64,000 bases of DNA from NCBI RefSeq assembly GCF_020524285.1, contig NZ_JAIVKX010000011.1, positions 184,761-248,760 on the forward strand, read 5' to 3'. The stretch comes from Alloyangia pacifica. GTDB taxonomy: Bacteria; Pseudomonadota; Alphaproteobacteria; Rhodobacterales; Rhodobacteraceae. Shown piece after piece: positions 25,226-33,822 of the stretch. The translations under genes were made by a program, and so were the position numbers. The notes under the pieces are model-generated. The model was not told the DNA's origin, did not search any database, and worked only from the letters and a program-made list of their open reading frames with translations. How positions within the stretch are numbered: the first letter of the stretch is position 1; each line of letters begins with the position of its first letter.

Positions 25226-26782
25226 ATGAACCTGACCCGTCGCGCCCTGCTGGGCGGTGCTGCCGCCACCGCCGCGCTGGCTCACCTGACGCCCGCCGCC
25301 CTCGCACAGGGAAGCAAGGTGATGGTGCTTGCCAGCGCCGTGGACATTCCCAACTTCGACCCGCATGTCGCCACCGGCTATGCGCCCGCGATGCTGTTCC
25401 GCAACGTCTACGACCCGCTGGTCCGGGTCTCCGGCAACCCGCCCGAGATCGAACCCGGCCTTGCCTCCGAATGGACCATGTCCGACGACGGTCTGACCTA
25501 CACCTTCAAGATCGACCCCGCCGCCGTTTTCCACGATGGCTCCAAGGTCACCGCAGAAGACGTCGTCTGGTCCATCGAACGGATCCTGAAGCTGCAGCGC
25601 GGCAACGCCTGGATGATCGCCGGCGTCGTCGAGCCCGGCACGACCAAGGCGCTGGACGACAGCACGGTCGAATTCAACCTGGCCAAGCCCTATGCCCCCT
25701 TCCTGCAGGTCATGATCTGGATGTTCATCATCAACAAGGCCGCGGTCGAGCCGCACCTTGCCGAGGACGATGGGCAGGCGTGGCTGATGACCAACATCGC
25801 CGGCTCCGGCCCCTTCACGCTGGGCCGCTACCAAACCGGCAACCTTTACCAGATGATGCGCGCCAAGAATGACTGGCACGCCAATGGCGGCAACCTCGAC
25901 GGCGCGATCTGGAAGATCACCCGCGAAACCTCGACGCAGCGCCTGATGGTGGAACGCGGCGAGGCGCACATGGCCATGGATCTCTCTGCCGAGGACATGA
26001 AGGCGCTCGAGGGCAAACCCGGGGTCGACCTGGTCTACGAAGCCGAATACCGCACCTTCTCGATCAAGATGAACACCCAGGACGGCCCGCTGCAGGACGT
26101 GAACCTGCGCCGCGCCATCAGCTACGCCTATGACTACGACGCGATGCTGGCGGCCGCCGGCCCCGCAGAGCTGATGACCGGCCCGCTGCCCACCGGCATC
26201 CTCGGCTTCGATCCCGAGCTCGAGGTGCCGCGCCGCGACATGGAAAAGGCGCGCGAGTACCTGGCGCAGTCGGACTATGCCGAGGGCGGCTTCACGCTGA
26301 CCGCGCGCTATGCCGCCGGTTACGAGAACATGCGCCGCTGGGCCCTGATCCTTCTGGAAACACTGAAGGAATTCAACATCACCCTCGACATCCAGCCGAC
26401 CGCCTGGCCGGACATCGTGTCGTCGGTGGCGACGCCGGAAACCGCACCGGACTTCCACTTCATCTTCCAGACCGCGAACTACGCGGACCCGGACAACATC
26501 GCCTACGCCGCCTACCACTCGTCGCGCAACGGCACCTGGCAGAACCCGACCTACAGCAGCCCCGAGGTCGACGCGCTGATCGAGGCGGCCCGCGGCGAAG
26601 TCGACGCCGATGCCCGCGCCGCGCTTTACGGCGAGTTCCAGCGCGCGGTCGTGGCCGATGCGCCGGACCTCTTCGGCGTGCTCGAGAAGCGCAAGCTGGC
26701 GCTGCGCGACAACGTGCAGGACTTCGTGTTCACGCCGGTCGCCGCCAACGCGGTCGAGCTGCTGCCGCTGTCGCTGGGCTGA
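25226..26782 (+). CDS. Dpp/Opp-type periplasmic substrate-binding protein
   Basis: This 518-residue SBP_bac_5 protein has a twin-arginine-type signal peptide (TRRALLGGAAATAAL, cleavage about residue 27, AALAQ). The mature part has the family landmarks FDPHVATGYAPAML, FHDGSKVTAEDVVWS and DVNLRRAISYAYDYD. It captures a peptide, opine or similar compound in the periplasm and hands it to the permeases encoded next. It is the second gene of the hyuAB operon, separated from the permease gene by another hairpin (26801-26825). Confidence 0.93.
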   Translation: MNLTRRALLGGAAATAALAHLTPAALAQGSKVMVLASAVDIPNFDPHVATGYAPAMLFRNVYDPLVRVSGNPPEIEPGLASEWTMSDDGLTYTFKIDPAAVFHDGSKVTAEDVVWSIERILKLQRGNAWMIAGVVEPGTTKALDDSTVEFNLAKPYAPFLQVMIWMFIINKAAVEPHLAEDDGQAWLMTNIAGSGPFTLGRYQTGNLYQMMRAKNDWHANGGNLDGAIWKITRETSTQRLMVERGEAHMAMDLSAEDMKALEGKPGVDLVYEAEYRTFSIKMNTQDGPLQDVNLRRAISYAYDYDAMLAAAGPAELMTGPLPTGILGFDPELEVPRRDMEKAREYLAQSDYAEGGFTLTARYAAGYENMRRWALILLETLKEFNITLDIQPTAWPDIVSSVATPETAPDFHFIFQTANYADPDNIAYAAYHSSRNGTWQNPTYSSPEVDALIEAARGEVDADARAALYGEFQRAVVADAPDLFGVLEKRKLALRDNVQDFVFTPVAANAVELLPLSLG

Positions 26783-26800
26783 TCCAGCAATTGACACCAC

Positions 26801-26825
26801 CGCCCCGGCCGCACAACGGCCGGGG
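26801..26825 (+). terminator. Hairpin between binding protein and permease genes
   Basis: A 10-bp perfect stem (GCCCCGGCCG / CGGCCGGGGC) with a CACAA loop, followed by CTTTCC, lies just after the binding-protein stop. Such hairpins often allow more binding protein than permease to be made. Confidence 0.6.
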
Positions 26826-26857
26826 CCTTTCCAACACTCCGAACCGGGGAGACCTCC

Positions 26858-27865
26858 ATGCTCTGGTACGTGATCCGCCGCCTCCTGCTGATCATACCCA
26901 CGCTGCTCGGCCTGTCGGTGATCGTCTTCGCGATCGCCCGTCTGCTGCCGGGTGATCCCGTGGGCCTGGCCGCCGGGCCGAATGCCACCCCCGAGGTCAT
27001 TGCCTCGGTCGCTGCCGAATTCGGCTTGGACAAGCCCATCCCGGTTCAATACTGGACCTACCTCACCGGCCTGCTGCAGGGCGACTGGGGTGTGTCGCTG
27101 TTCACCCGCCGCCCGGTCGCCGCCGACCTCGCCGAATTCGTGCCCGCCACGCTCGAGCTGGTGATCGCGGCGCTGCTGATCGCCGTGGTCGTGGGCATTC
27201 CGCTAGGGCTTCTCGCGGCGATCCGCCGCGACGGCATCTTCGACTACCTGACCCGCACGGTCTCGCTGGGTGCGATCGCCATGCCGCGGTTCTTCCTCGG
27301 CCTGCTGCTGCAGCTCGCCTTTGCCATGGCGCTGAACTGGCTGCCGCTCTCCGGGCGCTTTCCGCTCATCGAGTTTCCGCCCGACCGCATCACCGGCTTC
27401 TACACCGTCGACGCGCTGCTGATCGGCGACTGGCACGCGTTCGGCCTGGCGCTGCAGCATCTCGCGCTGCCCGCGCTTGCGCTATCGCTGTCGCCGCTGG
27501 CGACGATCCTGCGGATGATGCGCGCCTCGACCATCGAGGTGCTGCAGCAAGACTATATCCTGACCGAGCGCGCGCTGGGGATCCCGTCGTGGATCATCCT
27601 GTTCAAGTACACGTTGCGCAACGCGGTCTCGGCGACGCTGACGGTGATCGGCCTCTACGTGTCGTGGCTGCTCGGCGGCACGGTGCTGGTGGAGACCATC
27701 TTCGACTGGCCCGGCCTCGGCCTCTACTCGACCCAGGCGATCCTCGGGCAGGACTTCATGCCGGTGATCGGCGTGACCCTCGTGATCGCCATGATCTACC
27801 TCGTCACCTCTGTGATCGTCGACATCCTCCAGGCGGTCCTCAACCCGAAGGTGCGCCTGCAATGA
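26858..27865 (+). CDS. ABC transporter permease, DppB type
   Basis: This 335-residue inner-membrane permease begins with the typical IRRLLLIIPTLLGLSVIVFAI first membrane helix and the ARLLPGDPVG motif. The GSLGA-type loop near the C-terminus (ERALGIPSWIILFKYTLRNA) contacts the ATPase. It forms the transmembrane channel with the next gene. GGAGACCTCC before the ATG is a good ribosome-binding site, and its stop overlaps the next start (ATGA). Confidence 0.94.
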   Translation: MLWYVIRRLLLIIPTLLGLSVIVFAIARLLPGDPVGLAAGPNATPEVIASVAAEFGLDKPIPVQYWTYLTGLLQGDWGVSLFTRRPVAADLAEFVPATLELVIAALLIAVVVGIPLGLLAAIRRDGIFDYLTRTVSLGAIAMPRFFLGLLLQLAFAMALNWLPLSGRFPLIEFPPDRITGFYTVDALLIGDWHAFGLALQHLALPALALSLSPLATILRMMRASTIEVLQQDYILTERALGIPSWIILFKYTLRNAVSATLTVIGLYVSWLLGGTVLVETIFDWPGLGLYSTQAILGQDFMPVIGVTLVIAMIYLVTSVIVDILQAVLNPKVRLQ

Positions 27866-28764
27866 GCCAGACCGACACCACCCTCCCCCGCGCCCAGCTC
27901 GCCCGCTCCGCCCGCGCCGAGGCGCGGGCTCGCGCGATCTACCGCTTCCGGCAGAGCTGGCTGTCGGTGATCGGTCTCGCCATTGCCGTGGTGCTCGTGG
28001 CCGTGGCCCTGCTCGCGCCGTGGATCCTGCCCTACCCCGATGACGTGACCGGCGCGGTGAACCCGGCGGTGGCCTTTCAGCCGCCCTCGGCCGCGCATTG
28101 GTTCGGCACCAACTCGGTCGGCCAGGACATCCTGACGCTGGTGATCTACGGCAGCCGCATTTCGCTTCTGTCGGGGCTGACGGTGATCGGCCTCGCGCTG
28201 ATCATCGGCGGCGCGCTCGGCGTGATCGCCGGCTGGGTCGGCGGCTGGATCGACGAGGTGATCATGCGCATCACCGACCTTCTGCTGACCATCCCCTCGC
28301 TGATCCTCGCCATGGCCGTGGCGGCCGCGCTCGGCACCGGCATCTGGAACATGATCATCGCGATCACCATTACCTGGTGGCCGACCTACGCCCGGCTGGT
28401 GCGCGCCGAGGTCGCCGCGAAGAAGCAGGAGCAGTTCGTCACCGCCTCGCGCGTGCTGGGCGTCGGGCCGATGCGGCTGATCGGGCGCCACGTGCTACCC
28501 AACATCGTCACGCCGGTGGTGGTCAAGGCCTCGCTCGACGTGGGCTTCGCGATCCTGCTGGTGGCCTCGCTCGGCTTCGTCGGCATCGGGGTCAAGCCGC
28601 CGACCCCGGAATGGGGCACGATGCTCGCCGAGGCGCGCAACTACATGCCGCAGTACTGGTGGACGGCGATCTTCCCGGGCACCGCGATCTTCTTGGCCGT
28701 GCTGGCCTTCAACCTTCTGGGCGACGGGCTGCGCGACGTGCTCGACCCGCGCACCCGCCGCTGA
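27862..28764 (+). CDS. ABC transporter permease, DppC type
   Basis: This 300-residue partner permease has the N-terminal OppC-like segment (FRQSWLSVIGLAIAVVLVAVALLAPW), the HWFGTNSVGQDILTLVIYGSR motif and the EAAA-loop region (FVTASRVLGVGPMRLIGRHVLPN). I chose ATG 27862, which overlaps the DppB-type stop; codons further upstream belong to that gene's shadow. It completes the heterodimeric channel of the first Dpp-type importer. Confidence 0.94.
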   Translation: MSQTDTTLPRAQLARSARAEARARAIYRFRQSWLSVIGLAIAVVLVAVALLAPWILPYPDDVTGAVNPAVAFQPPSAAHWFGTNSVGQDILTLVIYGSRISLLSGLTVIGLALIIGGALGVIAGWVGGWIDEVIMRITDLLLTIPSLILAMAVAAALGTGIWNMIIAITITWWPTYARLVRAEVAAKKQEQFVTASRVLGVGPMRLIGRHVLPNIVTPVVVKASLDVGFAILLVASLGFVGIGVKPPTPEWGTMLAEARNYMPQYWWTAIFPGTAIFLAVLAFNLLGDGLRDVLDPRTRR

Positions 28765-28777
28765 GAGGAGCGACCGC

Positions 28778-29701
28778 ATGGCATTGCTGGACATCTCCGA
28801 CCTTCACCTCTCGATGCGCAGCTTCGAGGGCGAAACACCGATCCTCAAGGGCATCGACCTGACCGTCGAGCGCGGCCAGATCTGGGGCGTGGTGGGCGAA
28901 ACCGGATCGGGCAAATCGCTGACCGGGCTGACCATCTCGCGGCTGCTGCCGACCACCACCGCGCGCTATACCGGCGGGCAGGTGCGCTTCGACGGCAAGG
29001 ACGTGCTGCGCGCGAGCGACCGCGAGATGCGGGCGCTGCGCGGTGGGCGCATCGGCATGATCTTCCAGGACCCGACGACCAACCTCAACCCGAGCTTCCG
29101 CATCGGCACACAGATGGTCGACGCGGCGCTACACGCGGCGCGCGACAAGCCCGAGATCCTCGGCCTCACCGGGCGCGAGTCGCGCCGGGCCCGCCGCCGC
29201 GCCGCCTGGGATGCCAGCGTTGCGCTGCTCGAGAGCTTCGGCCTGCACGACGCTGCGGACCGGATGACCCGCTTCCCGCACGAGTTCTCGGGCGGCATGC
29301 GGCAGCGCGTGCTGATCGCCATGGCGATGATCGGCCAGCCCGACCTGCTGATCGCCGACGAGCCGACCACCGCGCTCGATGTCTCGGTGCAATCGCAGAT
29401 CCTGCGGCTGATCCACCGCCTGGTCGAGGAGCGCAACATCGGCGTGATGTTCATCACCCACAACCTCGGCGTGGTGGCGCAACTCTGCTCGCATGTGGCG
29501 GTGATGTACCGCGGCCGCATCGTCGAGCGCGGTCCGGTGACCAGTGTGCTCAAGGCGCCCGAGCACATCTATACCCGCGCCCTGATGGACGCGATCCCGA
29601 CCGCGCGGGCCCAGATGGACACCCTGCGCGGCATCGACGGGCCGCTGCGCGACCGCATCGAGGCCGAAATCGCCGCTACCGCAAAGGAGGCCGCCGCATG
29701 A
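28778..29701 (+). CDS. ABC transporter ATPase, DppD type
   Basis: This 307-residue ATPase has Walker A GETGSGKS (residues 40-47), signature FSGGMRQRVLIAMA, and Walker B LLIADEPTTALDVSVQ. The C-terminus carries the oligopeptide-transporter extension (APEHIYTRALMDAIP). It pairs with the next ATPase to drive the importer. Its stop overlaps the next start by 4 bp. Confidence 0.94.
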   Translation: MALLDISDLHLSMRSFEGETPILKGIDLTVERGQIWGVVGETGSGKSLTGLTISRLLPTTTARYTGGQVRFDGKDVLRASDREMRALRGGRIGMIFQDPTTNLNPSFRIGTQMVDAALHAARDKPEILGLTGRESRRARRRAAWDASVALLESFGLHDAADRMTRFPHEFSGGMRQRVLIAMAMIGQPDLLIADEPTTALDVSVQSQILRLIHRLVEERNIGVMFITHNLGVVAQLCSHVAVMYRGRIVERGPVTSVLKAPEHIYTRALMDAIPTARAQMDTLRGIDGPLRDRIEAEIAATAKEAAA

Positions 29702-30525
29702 GCACGCCGCTTCTCAAGATCGAAGGCCTGGGCCATGTCTACGGCGCCCGCCGCGGACTCTTCGGCACCTCCCCCGCCTTCCGCGCCTTGACCGGCATCG
29801 ACATCTCCATCGCGCGCGGCGAGAGCTTCGGACTGGTCGGCGAGAGCGGCTCGGGCAAGACGACGCTGACCCGCAATATCCTCGGGCTCGAACGCCCCTC
29901 GGAGGGGCACGTGCTGTTCGACGGCCACCCGGTGATCGACCTCGGCCGCGGCGGCGAGCGCCGGCTGCGCCGCCGGATGCAGATCGTCTTCCAGGATCCG
30001 CAGGCCTCGCTCGACCCGCGCATGACGATCCACGACACGATCGCCGAGGCGCTGGTGGTCCACGGCCCCGACCTCGGGATCGCACGCAGCGGCTACACCC
30101 GGCGCGTGCTCGACCTGCTCGAGGCGGTCGGCCTTGGCCGCGAGCACCTCTATCGCCACCCGCACGAATTCTCCGGCGGCCAGCGCCAGCGCATCAACAT
30201 CGCCCGCGCGCTTGCAGTGGAGCCGGAACTGCTGATCCTCGACGAGCCGACCTCGGCGCTCGACGTGTCGGTGCAGGCGGATATCCTGAACCTCTTGCAG
30301 CGGCTGCAGAAGGAGCTGGGGCTGACCTATTTCTTCATCAGCCACGACCTCGGCGTGATCCGCTACACCTGCGACCGGGTGGCGGTGATCGAACGCGGAC
30401 GGATCGTCGAGCAGGGCCCGGTGGCCGAGATCTTCGATACCCCGTCGCAGGAGTACACCCGCAAGCTGATGGACGCGATCCCCGACCCCGACCCGGACCT
30501 TTCGCCGCTGCGCCGCCTCGGCTGA
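29698..30525 (+). CDS. ABC transporter ATPase, DppF type
   Basis: This 275-residue second ATPase has Walker A GESGSGKT (48-55), signature FSGGQRQRINIARAL and Walker B LLILDEPTSALDVSVQ. It ends the first transporter operon and faces the flavin-monooxygenase gene head-on, with about 70 bp between the stops. Confidence 0.94.
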   Translation: MSTPLLKIEGLGHVYGARRGLFGTSPAFRALTGIDISIARGESFGLVGESGSGKTTLTRNILGLERPSEGHVLFDGHPVIDLGRGGERRLRRRMQIVFQDPQASLDPRMTIHDTIAEALVVHGPDLGIARSGYTRRVLDLLEAVGLGREHLYRHPHEFSGGQRQRINIARALAVEPELLILDEPTSALDVSVQADILNLLQRLQKELGLTYFFISHDLGVIRYTCDRVAVIERGRIVEQGPVAEIFDTPSQEYTRKLMDAIPDPDPDLSPLRRLG

Positions 30526-30558
30526 CCTGCCGGGCCGCGCGGCCTTGTCTCCTGACCT

Positions 30559-30586
30559 CCGGAGGCGGCTATGCACCGGCCTCCGG
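30559..30586. terminator. Convergent hairpin between the two operons
   Basis: An 8-bp stem (CCGGAGGC / GCCTCCGG) with a 12-nt loop lies between two convergent operon ends, the right place for a bidirectional terminator. There is no long T-tract. Confidence 0.5.
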
Positions 30587-30596
30587 CAGCGCCGCC

Positions 30597-31961
30597 TCAG
30601 CTCCCGCTGGCGGTGCCGCGTGCCGCCCGCACCACCGGATGGTCCGGCCGGGCCAGCCCGAAGCTGTCGCGCAGCGTCGTGCCCTCGTATTCGGTCCGGA
30701 ACAGGCCGCGGCGCTGCAGCTCCGGCACGACTAGCTGGCAGAAGCTCTCCAGCCCGTCCGGGGCACCGGCCGGGCTCAGCGAGAAGCCGTCGGCGCAACG
30801 GGTCTGGAACGCCTCTTCCATGAAATCCGCGACCGTCTGTGGCGAGCCGACCACGGCGAAATGCGCGGCTCCGCCATTCGCGAGACGGTCGTGCATCTGC
30901 CGGATGGTCATCCCCTCGCGCGCCATCTCGGCAAAGGTGTGATACTGGGAAATATGCACAACCTCGGGATCCTCGAAGCTGGGGATCGTGTCATCGACGT
31001 CGTAACCCGAAAGATCGAGCCCGGCCAAAGCGCTGGACACCATGGCCTTGATCAGCTTCGGATGCGCCAGCGAATTGAGGTAGTCCGCCTTCTGCCGCGC
31101 AAGCTCGTCGGTTTCTGCGACGCAGACGTAGAGCCCTGGCATCATCTTGAGCTGCTCCGGCGTGCGGCCGTATTTCGCCATCCGGCCCTTGATGTCGGCA
31201 TAGAGCGCGCGGGCGCGCTCGAAGGTCGGCTCGCCGGAATAGACCGCATCGGCATTGGAGGCCGCCAGTTCCCGCCCCTGCTCGGAGCCGCCGGCCTGGA
31301 ACAGCACCGGGTAGCCCTGCGGCGGGCGCTGCTGGTTGAGCGGCCCGCGGACCTGGAAATGCGCGCCCTCGTGGTTCAGCTCGTGCACTTTGGCGGGGTC
31401 GTAGAAAAGCCCCTCGGCCTTGTCGAGCACCAGGGCGTCATCCTCGAAACTGTCGAAAAGACCGCGGACGACGTCGAGAAACTCATGCGCACGGGCGTAG
31501 CGCTCGGCGTGTGGCGGCAGATCCTTCAGCCCGAAATTCGCCGCCTCGGCCGGGACATAGGACGTGACCACGTTCCAGCCCGCCCGTCCGCCGCTCAGGA
31601 TGTCGAGTGAGCCCAGGAGCCGCGCCATCGTGTAGGGGTTGGAATAGGTGGTCGAGGCGGTCGCCACGAGCCCGATCCGCGAGGTCACCGCGGCCATCGC
31701 CGAGAGGATGGTGAAGGGCTCGAATTTCACGTTGTAGCGCGCCGTGCGGCTCAGCGTCTCCGGATCGCGCGCGCTGAGCTGGTTGCTGTCGGGCAGGAAG
31801 ATGGCGTCGAGCTTTGCCGCCTCGGCGACCCGCGCGAGGTGCAGCACGGCCTGCAGGCTCTGCGAGGCATTGTGCGCGGCCCCCGGATGGCGCCAGGCGG
31901 AAGTGTGGCTGCCGTAGCCATTGGCGATGGCTGCGATCTTGATCTGGTCCGTGCGCGACAT
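30597..31961 (-). CDS. FMN-dependent luciferase-like monooxygenase (NtaA/SnaA/DszA type)
   Basis: This 454-residue protein belongs to the luciferase-like monooxygenases of the NtaA/SnaA/DszA group, which use FMNH2 from a separate reductase to oxidise small N- or S-compounds. Signatures include LDAIFLPDSNQLSARDPETLS, GLVATASTTYSNPY, SGGRAGWNVVTSY and PVLFQAGGSEQGRELAA. ATG 31961 (MSRTDQIKIAAIANGYG) is the natural start; the upstream open frame has no homologous look. It is the last gene of the minus-strand hyuAB/Dpp unit, which suggests that it oxidises a ring or N-substituent of the substrate family handled there. Confidence 0.92.
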   Translation of the reverse strand: MSRTDQIKIAAIANGYGSHTSAWRHPGAAHNASQSLQAVLHLARVAEAAKLDAIFLPDSNQLSARDPETLSRTARYNVKFEPFTILSAMAAVTSRIGLVATASTTYSNPYTMARLLGSLDILSGGRAGWNVVTSYVPAEAANFGLKDLPPHAERYARAHEFLDVVRGLFDSFEDDALVLDKAEGLFYDPAKVHELNHEGAHFQVRGPLNQQRPPQGYPVLFQAGGSEQGRELAASNADAVYSGEPTFERARALYADIKGRMAKYGRTPEQLKMMPGLYVCVAETDELARQKADYLNSLAHPKLIKAMVSSALAGLDLSGYDVDDTIPSFEDPEVVHISQYHTFAEMAREGMTIRQMHDRLANGGAAHFAVVGSPQTVADFMEEAFQTRCADGFSLSPAGAPDGLESFCQLVVPELQRRGLFRTEYEGTTLRDSFGLARPDHPVVRAARGTASGS

Positions 31962-32100
31962 GGCTCTCTCTTTCGTGGTCTGACCGGGCGGCGGCGTGCC
32001 GGCCGCCCGGCGGATGATGACTGCGGGACGCGGCGCGGGCCCCTCGGCCCGGCGCGCGCCTGTAAGGTCCGGGCCCCGCCAAACGGCGAGGCCCGACCGG

Positions 32101-33822
32101 TCATTCGAAGGCGTGAGGGTAGTTGGCGCGGGCGAAGTCCTCCGAAATGTAGCCATCGGAGAGATCCTCGAGCACCGCTTCCTTCGGGCGGGCCGCAGGG
32201 GCGCCGTAGCCGCCGCCGCCGCCGGTCAGCAATTGCAGGACACCGCCTTTCGGCACCTTGTATCGGGTGGTCTTCGGACGATCGTCGAGCCGGCCGTCGG
32301 GGTGCAGGATGCGGGCGTTGTTCGGGCGCCCCTCGCCGCCGCCCTGCAGGCCCCAGGGCGCGGTCTTCGAGCGTTCGCAGACCGTGGTGATATAGGTGTC
32401 CTCGAGCATGCGGAAATGCAGGTCGATCCCCGCCCCGCCCCGCCATTGCCCGGCGCCGCCGCTGTTCTGCGCCAGCGCAAGCTGGTCGATGAGCCACGGG
32501 TTGCGCTGTTCCCAGACTTCGATCGGGGTGAAGCGGGTCGCGCTCTCGCCGATGTGCAGCATGGTGCCGCCGTCGCCGCCGTTCCACGCGCCCTGTCCGC
32601 AGGGATGCGGTGCGCCGTCGGTCCAGGGCTCGCCGGTCTCCTCGCGGGTGCCCCACCAGACCACCGAGTCGATGCAGCCACCGGAGCAGGCGGGCACCGC
32701 GTCCGGCATGGCGCGCGAGACGGCATTGTAGATCACCTCGACCGCCTGCAGCGCCGGCCAGCCATAGAGGAAGGAGGGCGCCGGCGGCTCGGGGTCGAAC
32801 ATACTGCCGGGGCGGGTGATCACCTTGATCGGGCGGAAATGCCCCTCGTGCGGCGGCTCGCCGTAGCCCGCGAGCATGGTGATCGCCACCCGGCTCGCCG
32901 AGATGGTCGAGGGCAGCGGGCAGTTGACCGGCCCCTCCTGCGCGTCCGGCACCTCGGAGAAGTCGAGCGTCACCTCCGAGCCCTTGACCTCGATGACGAC
33001 CTCGAAGGGGATCTTGTCCGGGTTGATGCCGTCATCGTCCATCACCCCCTGCCCGACGTAGCGCCCGTCAGGGATCTTCTCGAAGTAGCTGCGGACGATC
33101 GCCTCGCCGTGGTCGAACATATGCGCCACCGAGGCGTCGAAAGACTCGAGCCCGAAGCGCTCGACCACCTCTAGCAGCCCGCGCAGACCCACCCGGCAGC
33201 CGGTGACCTGGGCGTCGAGATCGCCCTTCACCGCGGTCGGCACGCGGGTGTTGGCGATGACCATGCGGAAGATGTCGTCGTTGAGCGCACCCTTCTTGTA
33301 GATCTTCACGCCGGGGAAGATCACGCCTTCCTGGAAGGTGTCGGTGGTGTCGGTGCAATAGGGGTCCTTCGCGCCGATATCGAGCCAGTGGCCCTTGATC
33401 GCCGTGTAGCCGATCAGCTTTCCGCTGTCGTGGAACACCGGCATGATCACCGCCATGTCCTGCGGGTGCGAGCCGGTGCCGAAGGGCCAGTTGTAGAGCA
33501 GCACGTCGCCGGGATCGAGCTTCTCGACGCCGCCGACGTTCTTCACCGCCTCCTCGATGCAGAACGACAGCGTGCCCATGAACAGCGGCAGCGAGGGCGC
33601 CTGCGCCAGCATGCGGATCTTGTCGTCGTAGATCGCCACCGCGAAATCGAGCACCTCGTAGATCACCGGCGAATAGGCGGTGCGCACCAGCGCGCGCTTC
33701 ATCTGGTTGGCGGCGGAGTTGAGCGCGTGGCGCACCACCTCCGTGGTGATCGGATCGGCGGTGCCGGCGGTGGGCAAGCCTGCCTGACCGGCATTGTGGA
33801 TCACAGGGTCCTTGCGTTTCAT
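32101..33822 (-). CDS. HyuB-type hydantoinase/oxoprolinase subunit (pair at 33 kb)
   Basis: This 573-residue HyuB subunit acts with the adjacent HyuA to hydrolyse a cyclic amide or imide with ATP. It starts MKRKDPVIHNAG at an ATGA overlap with HyuA. Family features include PITTEVVRHALNSA, SPVIYEVLDF, and the C-terminal GGGGGYGAPAARP motif. The usual NDP motif is changed to NWP (Asn111-Trp112-Pro113), while His119 and Asp122 of the same loop are kept. This marks a different subfamily from the HyuB proteins at 44 and 61 kb, so the substrate may differ. Confidence 0.92.
   Translation of the reverse strand: MKRKDPVIHNAGQAGLPTAGTADPITTEVVRHALNSAANQMKRALVRTAYSPVIYEVLDFAVAIYDDKIRMLAQAPSLPLFMGTLSFCIEEAVKNVGGVEKLDPGDVLLYNWPFGTGSHPQDMAVIMPVFHDSGKLIGYTAIKGHWLDIGAKDPYCTDTTDTFQEGVIFPGVKIYKKGALNDDIFRMVIANTRVPTAVKGDLDAQVTGCRVGLRGLLEVVERFGLESFDASVAHMFDHGEAIVRSYFEKIPDGRYVGQGVMDDDGINPDKIPFEVVIEVKGSEVTLDFSEVPDAQEGPVNCPLPSTISASRVAITMLAGYGEPPHEGHFRPIKVITRPGSMFDPEPPAPSFLYGWPALQAVEVIYNAVSRAMPDAVPACSGGCIDSVVWWGTREETGEPWTDGAPHPCGQGAWNGGDGGTMLHIGESATRFTPIEVWEQRNPWLIDQLALAQNSGGAGQWRGGAGIDLHFRMLEDTYITTVCERSKTAPWGLQGGGEGRPNNARILHPDGRLDDRPKTTRYKVPKGGVLQLLTGGGGGYGAPAARPKEAVLEDLSDGYISEDFARANYPHAFE

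Noticed and set aside
21120..25307. A very long (1395-codon) minus-strand open frame opposite the HyuA-HyuB fusion
   Set aside because: It is the antisense shadow of a high-GC gene: His/Arg/Gly-rich, no family motifs, no ribosome-binding site. The plus strand has clear oxoprolinase motifs.
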